DNA from: Oribacterium sp. WCC10 | GTDB taxonomy: Bacteria; Bacillota; Clostridia; Lachnospirales; Lachnospiraceae | Assembly (NCBI RefSeq): GCF_900113415.1 | Contig: NZ_FOPH01000016.1 | Location: 18,094-82,093 of the forward strand | DNA length: 64,000 bases | Direction: 5' to 3' | In this document: positions 44,888 through 54,492 of the stretch, piece by piece | Layout: every line of letters begins with the position of its first letter | How positions within the stretch are numbered: position 1 is the stretch's first letter | Notes under the pieces: model-generated | Seen by the model: only the letters and a program-made list of their open reading frames with translations | The model's database searches: none | Told to the model about the DNA's origin: nothing | Made by a program: the position numbers and the translations under genes

Positions 44888-46714
44888 TTACTTTCCTCCG
44901 ATTCCACTGTCAAGACTTGCTCCTGTCAGCTTATTTACCAATGTATTGAATACCAAAATCGTCACTATCAAAATCAGATTTATGGCACTTGAAAATGCAT
45001 ATAGTCCCATCTCATCAAAGTAGTCCAAAGTTGTTGAGAGAATAAATCCCTGTGTGCAGAGAAGCAGGAACAGTGACAACTCTCGGAGACATGTCATAAA
45101 CGGAAGCATATATCCGCTGATGATAGATGACTTCTGGATAGGAATGATGATTCTGGTCATTCTCTTTATCCATGGAGTATTCTGAATGATGGCTGCCTCT
45201 TCAAGCTCATTACTTATCTGAAGCATTGAGTTCAGCGAACTTCTTGAGGCAAAAGGTATGTACTTTACAACACCTGCGATGATCAGCAGCGTGTAAGTAT
45301 TAAACAGATTGATGTGTTCATTTGAGAAAAGAATGAAGAACGCCGCACCAACTGCAATTGATGGCATAAGGTAAGGCAGAAATGCTACATTGTTAACGTA
45401 GTTTGCCCACTTGTTTCTTCTCTTCTTTGCTACGGCATATCCAATGAGCGTTCCGATTGTGCCGGCGATGAGGGCACATACCACCGCGAGGAACAGGGTG
45501 CCAAAGAACGCATGCCAGATAGTATTGTTATAGAGTATACCGGACTGTCCGTACATTCCGTTCTCTGTGATATTCTCATTTGTAACCCACCACTTTGTAG
45601 TCAGATGTGCGAGATTTCCTGTATACAGGAAGCTGTAGTCTCCCGGGTTCGGCAGGAATGTCTCCAGCGCAAAGAGGATGATAGGCCATATACTTGTGAA
45701 GAAAGTAATGATGATAAATATTACTCCCACAACATATTTTCCCATCTTTCCGATACTTAACTTTGTGAGCTGTCCCGACTTTCCGGTTACCGTTGTATAG
45801 TTCTTACGGCTCTTCAGGCTCATCTGGTTCATTCCCAGAATCAGCACACCGAATACCATCATTATGATGGCAAGGATACTTGCCTCACCGGTATACTTAC
45901 TGTTAAGGGAAATGTATTTTGTTGATAATGTTGTGAGATTCAGATAATGCGGAACCGGATAACTTCCCATTGCGCTTCCGAAAACCAGAAGGATGGTTGA
46001 CAGAATAGCAGGCTTGATCATTGGCAGTGTCACCTTGAACATGATCTTCCATTTAGGAGTGTCAAGAATTGTGGCAGCCTCCTCAAGATTGGCGTCCATA
46101 TTTTTAAAGATTCCGCCGATGAGAATGTAGGCGAATGGGGCGTAGTGAAGTCCAAGCACCATGGCACTCGGGAACACTCCCTGACACCACCAGTGGGGAA
46201 AATATGTATGGAAGATAGCTGCCAGAAGTCCGTCAGCGGTTCCGGTCACCTTGTTACTGTAAAACATGTGCTGCCATACAACTGCCAGTGTCCACTGAGG
46301 CATGATATACGGAAAGATGAAAATGGAGCTCAGATATCTCTTGAACTTCATATCCGTTCTTGTAACCAGGAATGCAAACAATCCTCCGAACAGAATAGAT
46401 ATAAAACAAGTAAGTACCGATAAGATTACGGTATTTAAAAGTGGCAGCCAGAGATTTGCCTTAGCCAGTCTCGATGTGAACAGGTCTATGTAGTTAACTA
46501 TGGTGTATCCCGTAACTCTCCCGGTGAGATGCTGATCTATGGTTCCGGGATGTATCTTGAAGGTATCCTTCACTATGGCAACTATCGGCGCCACGGTACT
46601 GAAGGTCAGAACTATTCCGAATAAGAGCAATATTATATTCTGAGGCTGGGAGAACCATGTCTTCAAAGAATTCTTAAATATCGCCCCTTTATCAGGTTGA
46701 ATGCTTTTTTCCAT
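44888..46714 (-). CDS. Double-length ABC importer permease (FbpB/AfuB type)
   Basis: A 608-residue permease made of two fused halves of about six helices each. Each half has an EAA-type loop (EEAATILDTPKWKIMFKVTLP near 210; EEAAIIQNTPWIKRMTRIIIP near 510). Such fused permeases work as single chains in iron, thiamine, sulfate-like and hexose-phosphate importers. AGAGGAAAAGG precedes the start. It lies between the binding protein and ATPase genes. Confidence 0.88.
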   Translation of the reverse strand: MEKSIQPDKGAIFKNSLKTWFSQPQNIILLLFGIVLTFSTVAPIVAIVKDTFKIHPGTIDQHLTGRVTGYTIVNYIDLFTSRLAKANLWLPLLNTVILSVLTCFISILFGGLFAFLVTRTDMKFKRYLSSIFIFPYIMPQWTLAVVWQHMFYSNKVTGTADGLLAAIFHTYFPHWWCQGVFPSAMVLGLHYAPFAYILIGGIFKNMDANLEEAATILDTPKWKIMFKVTLPMIKPAILSTILLVFGSAMGSYPVPHYLNLTTLSTKYISLNSKYTGEASILAIIMMVFGVLILGMNQMSLKSRKNYTTVTGKSGQLTKLSIGKMGKYVVGVIFIIITFFTSIWPIILFALETFLPNPGDYSFLYTGNLAHLTTKWWVTNENITENGMYGQSGILYNNTIWHAFFGTLFLAVVCALIAGTIGTLIGYAVAKKRRNKWANYVNNVAFLPYLMPSIAVGAAFFILFSNEHINLFNTYTLLIIAGVVKYIPFASRSSLNSMLQISNELEEAAIIQNTPWIKRMTRIIIPIQKSSIISGYMLPFMTCLRELSLFLLLCTQGFILSTTLDYFDEMGLYAFSSAINLILIVTILVFNTLVNKLTGASLDSGIGGK

Positions 46715-46819
46715 TGCCTTTTCCTCTTATGTATTCCAAACGCCAGCCCATCTGAAATATTATCCAACGAGGGTCTGACACTTCTTTTTTCTAACTACAA
46801 CGCACTCTGTGCTATATAA

Positions 46820-46849
46820 AAGGATGCCGCTTTTGGCAGCGACATCCTT
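46820..46849 (-). terminator. Hairpin between binding protein and permease genes
   Basis: AAGGATG pairs with CATCCTT (with extra inner GC pairs) followed by TTATATAG on the minus strand. It would allow partial read-through and so favour the binding protein. Confidence 0.6.
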
Positions 46850-46936
46850 ATTAAAGACTCGCTCACAAGTCCCGGCACCGGATTGAGATCAGCCAGTCTG
46901 ACTTAATTCAAATCCGTGTGCATCCCAAAGAGCGAT

Positions 46937-48352
46937 TTACTGTCCCGGTGTATAGTGGTCAAGTACGTCGATCCAGCTTCCTACTGAGAATGCAACATCT
47001 GCACAGTATGCAGGATCCTCAAGAACAAGCTCACCCTGTCCTTCACCTGTCCACCAGTCATATCCACGGTCATTCTTTGCAGGGAACTCATCTCCGCCGC
47101 CTGTTGAGTGGCTGTACTTCTCTTCAACAGCCTTTGCAACCTCAGGGTTGGCTGAGTAACCGCCCATATCCTTGCCCCATGCATCGAAACCTTCTTCTGT
47201 ACATGTCATGTAGGCAATAAATGCACATGCTGTCCATGGAAGCGGGCTGTTCTTTGTAAGGAACAGATAGTGGCAGTAGCCGTATCCGCCGATACCTGTA
47301 TAACCGTCTTCATAAGCTGCAACCTTGATGTTATTAACAGAAACTGTTGCAGATTCTTCAACTGAACGAAGTTTTGAGTAAACAAGGAGACCTGACTGAT
47401 CCTTGGCTGATGCATCAACAAGTGTGTTACAGATAGGACCGTCATCTGTCTGCTCATTGTAGTTTCCTACCCAGAGCTTGATCCATGCAAGTGCGTATGC
47501 ACCGTTTGCACCAAGGCCTAAATCTGTGGCATCTGCCTGCATAGCCTGAATTGTCGGCTCAAAATAAGCCTTCTTTGTATCATCAAGCTTGTCATAAGCT
47601 GCCTTAAGCCAGTCAGCATACTTGTCTTCTGTAAGCATCATCAGGAAGTTCTTTCCGACGATCTCAGAATCAACACCCATGAATAACGGATGTGAGCCGT
47701 CATATACGAAATCCCAGCAGTTCTTGTACTCTGCACTGCCTGTTGAGTTGTACATGAATACCTTGTTTAATGTCTGAAGCGGTAGGAATCCTTCGTATGC
47801 ATCAGGTGTTGTTCCCTTTGCTGTTGCCCAGTCAAGAGGAACAAATGTCTTCAGGATATCGGTATCAACCATCTTGGACTGAATCTGATTTCCATCCTGA
47901 ATGAGTGTCATAGCGAAAGTTCCTTCGCTCTTAAGTGAATCTGATGTAAGCTGCTCGAAAATCTTGTTATTCTTTGGCTGCTGCCACTCGAACTCCATAT
48001 TGTAAGACGGATCGATGGTCTTTAAATACTCAATAAATACAGGAAGTGCTGACTTTCCACGGCTTGAGTTTCCAACACCGTAAAATGTCTTTCCGTTTGA
48101 CTCCTCTATGGCTTTCTTTGCAAGTTCCTCAAGAGACATTGTCTCAGCTTCAGCAATTATGGCATCGATACCTGTAAGCTCTTCCGCCTTCTTCTCTTCT
48201 CCCTTGCTTTCTCCGGTTGACGCAGCTGCAGTCTCTGCTGCTGCCTTTGTTTCAGTTGCTGCGTTTGTGGTCTGTGTATTGGATCCACCACAACCTGCCA
48301 GTGTTGTTGCAAGTAATGATACCGCCAAAATTGTCGATAAAACCTTTCTCAC
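46937..48352 (-). CDS. Extracellular solute-binding lipoprotein of the importer
   Basis: A 471-residue lipoprotein (lipobox SLLATTLAGC, then an Ala/Thr/Glu linker). It starts with GTG at 48352 behind a perfect GGAGG. The binding domain contains KTFYGVGNSSRGKSALPVF and is larger than the ordinary 330-residue AfuA/FbpA proteins. It is the first gene of the importer and lies beside a three-component sensor with its own binding protein, so the ligand is probably the signal sensed there. Sugar phosphate or another organophosphate is an inference from the HptRSA/Afu likeness; iron is the alternative. Confidence 0.8.
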   Translation of the reverse strand: MRKVLSTILAVSLLATTLAGCGGSNTQTTNAATETKAAAETAAASTGESKGEEKKAEELTGIDAIIAEAETMSLEELAKKAIEESNGKTFYGVGNSSRGKSALPVFIEYLKTIDPSYNMEFEWQQPKNNKIFEQLTSDSLKSEGTFAMTLIQDGNQIQSKMVDTDILKTFVPLDWATAKGTTPDAYEGFLPLQTLNKVFMYNSTGSAEYKNCWDFVYDGSHPLFMGVDSEIVGKNFLMMLTEDKYADWLKAAYDKLDDTKKAYFEPTIQAMQADATDLGLGANGAYALAWIKLWVGNYNEQTDDGPICNTLVDASAKDQSGLLVYSKLRSVEESATVSVNNIKVAAYEDGYTGIGGYGYCHYLFLTKNSPLPWTACAFIAYMTCTEEGFDAWGKDMGGYSANPEVAKAVEEKYSHSTGGGDEFPAKNDRGYDWWTGEGQGELVLEDPAYCADVAFSVGSWIDVLDHYTPGQ

Positions 48353-48473
48353 TTTTTTTCCTCCTTTTTATACGTTCCGATGGCGTTTTGCACATCTTTA
48401 ACCTTATGTATATAATTTTAGTTGTGCTACCTGTTGCTTAAAATATGTCAATTCTGATAATTCTTGTAAAAAA

Positions 48474-48505
48474 ATGACATCATTTTCACAAGAAAATGAT
48501 GTCAT
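48474..48505 (-). terminator. Terminator of the sensor operon
   Basis: ATGACATCATTTTC has a perfect 14-bp complement across a 4-nt loop and is followed by seven T on the minus strand, 24 bp after the response regulator stop. Confidence 0.92.
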
Positions 48506-48528
48506 GCGCCAATTTATATATTTATTTT

Positions 48529-49281
48529 TCACAATCCCTTCATCTGATAGTCCGAAGGAGATTTACCAATAAGTTTCTTGAATGTATTGGAGAAATAGGC
48601 TATATCCTGATACCCCACAAGCTCTGCAACTTCATAAACCTTTATCTTTACATCTTTAAGAAGCTCCATCGCCTTTTTGATACGGTATTTTGTCAGGTAG
48701 TTATTGATACTGTTTGCAGTTTCCGCTTTAAACAGTCTGCTTATATGGCCTTCACTTACACTTAGACTTTCTGCAAGTGCCATCAGTGTAAACTCCGTAT
48801 CCATATAATGCTTTTCTATATATTCTATAGCTTCCTTAACGTATTTGTTGTTTACTTCCGATTTGTCTTTCAGTCCCAGAATATCCGGTTCTTTTTCCTG
48901 CTCCTCAGGGAATCCAAGATGTATGAGTCTTTGTATCGTAGCTTCAAGTTCACCATCCTCAAAAGGTTTCAAAAGATAATCTGACGCTCCGACTCTGAGA
49001 GCCTTTCTCGCGTACTCAAAATCACTGTAGGCAGTAAGATAAATCAGCTTTATTTCCGGATAAAGCTCCACCAGCTTTTCTCCCAGCTGAAGTCCATCCA
49101 TCTCCGGCATTCTTATATCGGAAACCACAAGATCAGGCCGTGTTTCCCTTGCTTTTTCAAGAGCCTCCAACCCGTTTCCGGCTTCCGCCACAACCTCACA
49201 TCCTATAAGCTCCCAGTCCGTCTCCTGAATTATTCCGCGTCTGACAAATCTTTCATCATCTACTATCATTACCTTAATCAT
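48529..49281 (-). CDS. AraC-type response regulator of a three-component sensor (HptR/YesN type)
   Basis: A 250-residue regulator. The receiver domain (phospho-acceptor Asp in VVSDIRMPEMDG) is followed by a double AraC helix-turn-helix (SEGHISRLFKAETANSINNYL; YFSNTFKKLIGKSPSDYQ). It is the third gene of the operon after the binding-protein sensor and kinase, and likely activates the adjacent importer. The order and domain types match staphylococcal HptA-HptS-HptR, which senses external glucose-6-phosphate; that ligand cannot be read here. Confidence 0.88.
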   Translation of the reverse strand: MIKVMIVDDERFVRRGIIQETDWELIGCEVVAEAGNGLEALEKARETRPDLVVSDIRMPEMDGLQLGEKLVELYPEIKLIYLTAYSDFEYARKALRVGASDYLLKPFEDGELEATIQRLIHLGFPEEQEKEPDILGLKDKSEVNNKYVKEAIEYIEKHYMDTEFTLMALAESLSVSEGHISRLFKAETANSINNYLTKYRIKKAMELLKDVKIKVYEVAELVGYQDIAYFSNTFKKLIGKSPSDYQMKGL

Positions 49282-49357
49282 ATGCTGTTCTTTCCATATA
49301 TCACAAATTTTGTATATAAAACGATGCTCCGGTATTACAACCTATTTTTACCCGGAT

Positions 49358-51067
49358 TTACCTGTTTATTTCTTCAACGCTATAGTAAAGCGGCACTTTC
49401 ACAGTCACCAGCGTTCCTTTTTCAGCAAGCCTCTCCGCATGTATTCCATATTCCTTTCCATAGTACATACGAATGATGGTATTAACATTATTCAATCCCA
49501 AATGCCCCTTCAAAGTCTCTATATCATCATTTTCCAGCGCTCTGATATACTCGTCTGATATTCCTTTGCCGTTGTCTTCTATTTCGATATAAAGCACACT
49601 CTGCGAATCTTCACCATCATACACTCTCACCTCCAGATGACCGTCATTCTGCCCGTCCATACCATGAATGATGGCATTCTCAACAAGCGGTTGTAAGATA
49701 AGCTTCGGAACCACTGCATCCAGCAGTTTTCCGTCGACATCCACAGAGAGATCGAAGCAGTCATCAAACCTGATTCTTTGTATATCACAGTATTTTCTGA
49801 TCATCTCAAGCTCCTTCTCGAGCTTGCAGAACTGATTACCGGATATACTGTATCTCAGAATTCCCGCAAGAGACGCCGAAAGTGTAGCCACCTCCGGTAC
49901 CTGATTGGCCTTTGCCACCCACTTTATGGTATCAAGCGTATTGTAGAGAAAATGTGGATTCAGCTGAGCCTGCATCATGGCAATTCTCGTTTCATTAACC
50001 CTTCTCTCCGCCTTTACCTGCTCTTCCATGGTTTCTTTCAGCTGAGTGGTCATCTTATTGAATCCCACCGCCAGCTGTTCGAATTCATCCTCACGGTCAA
50101 GCACTATCTTAGTATCAAAGTCACCCTTTCTGAACCTCTTCATGGCAGAATAAAGCTCATTTATCGGTTTCGAGAAAACCACACTGAATTTCGACGCTAC
50201 AAAAAGACATATCACGACACTTGCAAGTGCCAGAAGCATTACCATCCTGTAACCTGCATTTACGGCACTGGCCTCAAGCACAGGAGGCGTGATATAAATG
50301 CTGAGAATATTGGTATCTCCAAGCTCTTTAATGTAAATGTTGTCATTCATTCCGTAATTATAGACTCTGGATGACAAAAGGTTCTTTCTTATCTCAGAAA
50401 GCACCACTCCGTTTTCGGCAGTACCGATGAGACAGAAAGGTCTGAAATATCTGTTAGCCAGTATGAACCCGTCCTTTGCATTGATACCGTCTTTGATCTG
50501 ATTTTTTATCTCATTCTGACCAAGTCTTATAACGATAAATACCGGATCGAAAGTCTCTATTATCTGCCGCACCATAAGAAGCTCCGAACCTGCATCGCTG
50601 GCATTTCCGGGACTCAAAGAATATATGGTTGAATGCCTGTTTCTGGAAGCCTCTCTAAGCGCCGAATAGTAGTCCGGCAGTCTGTTTGTAATGTATTCGC
50701 TTCCGGTGCTGTACCTGCATGTACTGCCCACATAAATATCCGCAACCGCAAAACTTCTTATATCTCTCGTCGCTTCATAAAGCTCGGAATAGACATCCTG
50801 AGCTTTATTTCTCCCGGTTGTAAGGGACTCCTTTATAACTTCATTCTCTTCCATGAGATCCATGGCCGCATTAGCCATATCAATCATCTGCGAGATATGG
50901 TCCGTCACATACTTCTGCTGCTCTATATCCCTGGACTCATAGTCAAGCTTTACTCTTGCCTGAAATGCCTGAATGGTCAGGATACCAACAGAAATTACAA
51001 GGATAAGGGTTACCGAAAGAAATACTGCAAAAATCTGTCTTTTGAAGGATTGTCTGATAAAACCCAT
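49358..51067 (-). CDS. Sensor histidine kinase (YesM/HptS type)
   Basis: A 569-residue kinase with one helix near residues 13-35, an extracellular domain to about 275, a second helix, a HAMP linker (SKPINELYSAMKRFRKGDFD), the His-kinase box QLNPHFLYNTLDTIKW (phospho-His after NP) and an ATPase domain (LVENAIIHG, EDNGKGI). AGGAGG precedes the start. It lies 3 bp after the sensor lipoprotein gene and would receive the bound-ligand signal from that protein. Confidence 0.9.
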   Translation of the reverse strand: MGFIRQSFKRQIFAVFLSVTLILVISVGILTIQAFQARVKLDYESRDIEQQKYVTDHISQMIDMANAAMDLMEENEVIKESLTTGRNKAQDVYSELYEATRDIRSFAVADIYVGSTCRYSTGSEYITNRLPDYYSALREASRNRHSTIYSLSPGNASDAGSELLMVRQIIETFDPVFIVIRLGQNEIKNQIKDGINAKDGFILANRYFRPFCLIGTAENGVVLSEIRKNLLSSRVYNYGMNDNIYIKELGDTNILSIYITPPVLEASAVNAGYRMVMLLALASVVICLFVASKFSVVFSKPINELYSAMKRFRKGDFDTKIVLDREDEFEQLAVGFNKMTTQLKETMEEQVKAERRVNETRIAMMQAQLNPHFLYNTLDTIKWVAKANQVPEVATLSASLAGILRYSISGNQFCKLEKELEMIRKYCDIQRIRFDDCFDLSVDVDGKLLDAVVPKLILQPLVENAIIHGMDGQNDGHLEVRVYDGEDSQSVLYIEIEDNGKGISDEYIRALENDDIETLKGHLGLNNVNTIIRMYYGKEYGIHAERLAEKGTLVTVKVPLYYSVEEINR

Positions 51068-51069
51068 AT

Positions 51070-52119
51070 TCAGTTTCCTCCTTCACTTGACAGCCCGGCC
51101 CAGATCTCCATGGCTGTCTTTTCCTCTTCCGCAGATTTTCCAATATCAAAGTCTATAAAAGAGACCTTCCCGTATTCAGAAGATAGTTCAATGTCCTTTC
51201 TCGAAGGTCTTCTGTAGAACTGCTCCATGGCATATTTCTGAGTGTCATAATCCACAATAAAATCGATAAACTTTCCGGCATTATAACTGTGGGGGGCATT
51301 CTTAACCATGGCGCAGGCATCCGGCAGAGCAGTTGTTCCGTCAGACGGATAGATCATTGCTATGTCATAGCCCTTCTTTATATATTTCTTGGCAGTCTCC
51401 TCCAAAGTTATTCCCACAAGACACTTTCCTGTCTCAACCGACGGAATAATGTCTCCCGACGACTCCAGCACATTACCGTCAAGCTGGCCGTAAAACCTTG
51501 GGATGAGACTCTGAAGATTCTCTCCGAACAACTGCTCCATGATAGACAATATGGTATAACTCGTTCCGGAAACCGTCATATCCGCAAATGCAATCTTTCC
51601 CTTCCAAACTTCATCGAAAAGATCTCTCCAACTCTTCGGCGCATCCATAACCGATACAAGTTTGGGATTATAAATAAATACGATGGGCAGCTCGGTAAAA
51701 GGTGTCCAAAGGTCATCACCGGATAGATAGTTCTCATCCAGTTCATTGATGGAAGAAGGTCTATAGGGCACAAACAGATCTTTCTTTGCCTCATAATACT
51801 CCGCTCCACCGCCGAACATGATATCACATTCGCCCTTTTCAGAATCTTCCGAAACATTTTCGAACATTTCAGCAGTTCCTCCGGAATGTATCTCTACCCA
51901 GATTCCTGTTCTTTCTTCAAATTCCCTTATTATAGGAAGGTAAACTTCCTCTTTGTGTGATGTATATATCGTTAACTGCTTTTCTTCCGGTACGCTGTAC
52001 TTCTTTGAAATATTCTCTATTTCATCTTCTCTCGCATCCCCACCGCATCCCGCAAGGAATACAGCCAGTATCACTGCCAGAACCATAACCACACCGGACT
52101 TCAGTTTTCTTTTTTTCAT
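51070..52119 (-). CDS. Binding-protein-type sensor lipoprotein (HptA-like)
   Basis: A lipoprotein of about 349 residues (lipobox ILAVFLAGC) of the ferric/sugar-phosphate binding-protein fold (TIYTSHKEEVYLPIIREFEE, YKIMFGGGAEY-like region, GITLEETAKKY). The start is placed at 52119, or 52122, by AGGAG; the frame to 52158 has no site. It is co-transcribed with the kinase and regulator rather than the importer, so it most likely works as the ligand-reading part of the sensor. A transport role is less likely. Confidence 0.8.
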   Translation of the reverse strand: MKKRKLKSGVVMVLAVILAVFLAGCGGDAREDEIENISKKYSVPEEKQLTIYTSHKEEVYLPIIREFEERTGIWVEIHSGGTAEMFENVSEDSEKGECDIMFGGGAEYYEAKKDLFVPYRPSSINELDENYLSGDDLWTPFTELPIVFIYNPKLVSVMDAPKSWRDLFDEVWKGKIAFADMTVSGTSYTILSIMEQLFGENLQSLIPRFYGQLDGNVLESSGDIIPSVETGKCLVGITLEETAKKYIKKGYDIAMIYPSDGTTALPDACAMVKNAPHSYNAGKFIDFIVDYDTQKYAMEQFYRRPSRKDIELSSEYGKVSFIDFDIGKSAEEEKTAMEIWAGLSSEGGN

Positions 52120-52177
52120 CATGCTCCTGCCTGTTGCAATTTTTTCTATCAATGTCATATTTTACTTTATTTTATAC

Positions 52178-52200
52178 TTTTTGTGACACTTTTGTGACAT
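52178..52200 (-). promoter_or_regulatory. Direct repeats in the sensor operon promoter
   Basis: TTTGTGACA occurs twice 11 bp apart (about 52180-52199 on the plus strand), next to a TATAAA-like -10 on the minus strand. One helical turn of spacing is typical of response-regulator boxes, so autoregulation is plausible. Confidence 0.45.
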
Positions 52201-52323
52201 AGACAATGATATTCTCAAGATGTAAATAAGATTATTTACTAAAACCCACCAAATAGTCAGAAAGGTATTGCGGAACCCACACCCCTTCCATCCCCACCGC
52301 AACCTTTTTTACTACAATAGAAA

Positions 52324-52363
52324 AACCTATAGCTTAACGACTCGTCTAGTTAAGCTATAGGTT
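52324..52363 (-). terminator. Orphan terminator-like hairpin upstream of the sensor operon
   Basis: A perfect 15-bp stem (AACCTATAGCTTAAC, 10-nt loop) has a T-run on the minus strand (TTTTTC). No minus-strand gene lies upstream of it. It may end an unseen transcript or be a leader attenuator. Confidence 0.55.
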
Positions 52364-52512
52364 CTTTCATTTTGGGAAACTTTTATTGAAGCACTGATTC
52401 AAGCATTTTCCTCGCCGGATTCAATAGTCATGTAAAAATTTTTCCACCAATTAAAACACTTTGATCAGCATTTTCTTAAATGTTTTTCATGTGTATCTTA
52501 TCCCGGTTCCGA

Positions 52513-52566
52513 CATTTGCCGAAGTAAATTTAAAGTGCGTGGAATCACGCTTTACTTCGGCAAATG
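52513..52566 (+). promoter_or_regulatory. Long stem-loop in the leader of the polyphosphate kinase gene
   Basis: CATTTGCCGAAGTAAA pairs over 16 bp with TTTACTTCGGCAAATG. Inside is a second stem GCGTG-GAAT-CACGC, offset by one bulge. It ends 39 bp before the start codon at 52606. No T-run follows, so it is likely a leader structure, not a terminator. Confidence 0.55.
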
Positions 52567-52605
52567 ATTATGCCGCGTACCCGGATACGATACAGGAGAA
52601 CGATC

Positions 52606-54084
52606 ATGATTGAAACTTATAACTCTATCCCGAAACCTGAAACAGATGAAATAGTGCAGCGTCTGGAGATTGCTCACCAGCGGCTTCAGGAGCAGCAGCT
52701 GCTTATGAAAGAGAACAAGCTTCCGGTATTTATACTTTTCGAAGGCTGGGGCACCGCCGGAAAAGGCACCGTTTTGGGAAAGCTTTTGAAAAATCTCGAC
52801 CCTCGATTTTTTGAGGCCAAGTCTATACATGACCCGTCAAAGGACGAGAAAAGAAAACCTTTCCTCACAAGATATTACACAGAGATTCCTGAGGCCGGTC
52901 AGTTTAAGTTCCTTGATTCCGGCTGGATGACAGAGATAACTAAGGATGTGCTTTTTGACAGAATCTCAAAAGTCGACTACAAAAACCGCATCAGCAGTGT
53001 GCTTCGATTCGAACGATCACTCACAGATAACGGATATCTGGTACTTAAGTTCTTCTTCCATATGAGCCATAAGGAACAGTCAAAACGTATCAACGCTCTA
53101 ATGGAAAGTAAAGAAACCGCCTGGCAGGTGGATGAGTACGATGTGTGGGAAAACAAGCATTATGACGAATGCTACAAAGTCTTTGACAAGTTCATGGAAG
53201 AAACCAATACTTCCACTGTTCCATGGAATGTCATAGATGCAAAGTCGAGAAAATGGGCAGAGCTTCAGGTCATCGAGACCATTGTCGCCGGAATCGATGT
53301 GGCTCTGAAGAATCATTCTCTTACTGTGCCACTCATCCAAAATATATTCCCGCTTAAGCGCATGCCTAAGCTTAAAGATATTAACCTGAATAAATCTATT
53401 TCAGAAGATGAGTACAAGACTCAGCTCAAGGAACTCCAGGAGAAGCTGGAGAATCTGCATAATGTTGCCTACCTAAAGGGCATCCCTATCATCATAGCTT
53501 ATGAAGGCTGGGATGCTGCCGGAAAGGGTGGTAATATCAAGCGCGTTACTGCTGCACTGGATCCGAGAGGCTATGTCGTTCATCCTATCGCAAGTCCGAA
53601 ACCTCACGAAAAGAGCAGACACCACCTGTGGCGTTTCTGGACCAGACTTCCTAAGACCGGTCACTTTGCCATCTTTGACCGCACATGGTACGGTCGCGTT
53701 ATGGTGGAGCGTCTTGAAGGCTACTGTACAGAAAATGACTGGCAGCGAGCCTATAATGAACTTAACGAGTTTGAAAAGGAATTGAGCGACTGGGGTGCGG
53801 TAATCGTTAAATTCTGGGTACATATCGATAAAGATACCCAGCTTGCCAGATTCACAGACAGACAGAACACTCCTGAGAAACAGTGGAAAATCACTGACGA
53901 AGACTGGCGAAACAGAGATAAGTGGGATCTCTACGAGCAAGCCGTTGATGAAATGATCGCAAAGACCAGCACCACCTATGCTCCATGGCATATACTCGAG
54001 TCAAACGACAAGAAATATGCACGTATCAAAGCCCTGAAGATCATTTGCGCTGCAATGGAAAAGAAAATAAAAGAATCAAAATAG
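52606..54084 (+). CDS. pap: Two-domain polyphosphate kinase 2 / polyphosphate:AMP phosphotransferase
   Basis: A 492-residue protein with two tandem PPK2 domains. The N-terminal copy has Walker A EGWGTAGKGT (46-55) but DSGW in place of the catalytic DRxWY. The C-terminal copy has GWDAAGKGG and the full DRTWYGR, so it is the catalytic half. This is the class II arrangement that makes ADP from AMP and polyphosphate. AGGAGAACG precedes the start at 52606; the frame to 52564 begins inside the leader hairpin. It is monocistronic and ends at a bidirectional terminator. Confidence 0.92.
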   Translation: MIETYNSIPKPETDEIVQRLEIAHQRLQEQQLLMKENKLPVFILFEGWGTAGKGTVLGKLLKNLDPRFFEAKSIHDPSKDEKRKPFLTRYYTEIPEAGQFKFLDSGWMTEITKDVLFDRISKVDYKNRISSVLRFERSLTDNGYLVLKFFFHMSHKEQSKRINALMESKETAWQVDEYDVWENKHYDECYKVFDKFMEETNTSTVPWNVIDAKSRKWAELQVIETIVAGIDVALKNHSLTVPLIQNIFPLKRMPKLKDINLNKSISEDEYKTQLKELQEKLENLHNVAYLKGIPIIIAYEGWDAAGKGGNIKRVTAALDPRGYVVHPIASPKPHEKSRHHLWRFWTRLPKTGHFAIFDRTWYGRVMVERLEGYCTENDWQRAYNELNEFEKELSDWGAVIVKFWVHIDKDTQLARFTDRQNTPEKQWKITDEDWRNRDKWDLYEQAVDEMIAKTSTTYAPWHILESNDKKYARIKALKIICAAMEKKIKESK

Positions 54085-54093
54085 ACTTACATA

Positions 54094-54127
54094 AAAAGAC
54101 GGGTGATGCAATGACCACCCGTCTTTT
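54094..54127. terminator. Bidirectional terminator
   Basis: AAAAGACGGGTG pairs with CACCCGTCTTTT between the convergent polyphosphate kinase and DUF1622 genes. Confidence 0.92.
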
Positions 54128-54138
54128 CTCTACCCGTT

Positions 54139-54492
54139 TTATGCTTCCTTTTTCTTCTGCTCCAGCAGATCCTTCTTCTCGTTCTTTATCTCCCAGTGGA
54201 TAAGGAAAGTCAGAAGACCTCTGAGAATGATTATTGCACCAAGTATTCCAAGCTCTCTCCACTCACGAACAACAACAGTACGGAGAACCTCTCCACCCAT
54301 CTTGAATTCGAGCGCTAAGGCTATCCCCTGGGCCAAGTCCAGACGTACATGCTGGTCATGACGTATCCATCTTAAGAAGCAGTTGAATGCTGTCCATACA
54401 AGTACTGCTATGCCTATCATCTCCAACAGAATAGTACATACAGCAACCACATTCTCCAGCACAAAATCAAGCATCGAAACCAATGATTCCAT
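54139..54492 (-). CDS. DUF1622-family membrane protein
   Basis: A 117-residue protein with three hydrophobic segments (about residues 10-40 and 75-97) and the family-typical LDLAQGIALALEFKMGGEVLRT stretch between helices, ending in a Lys/Glu-rich tail. The function of DUF1622 proteins is unknown. AAGGGG lies ten bases before the start. Confidence 0.8.
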   Translation of the reverse strand: MESLVSMLDFVLENVVAVCTILLEMIGIAVLVWTAFNCFLRWIRHDQHVRLDLAQGIALALEFKMGGEVLRTVVVREWRELGILGAIIILRGLLTFLIHWEIKNEKKDLLEQKKKEA

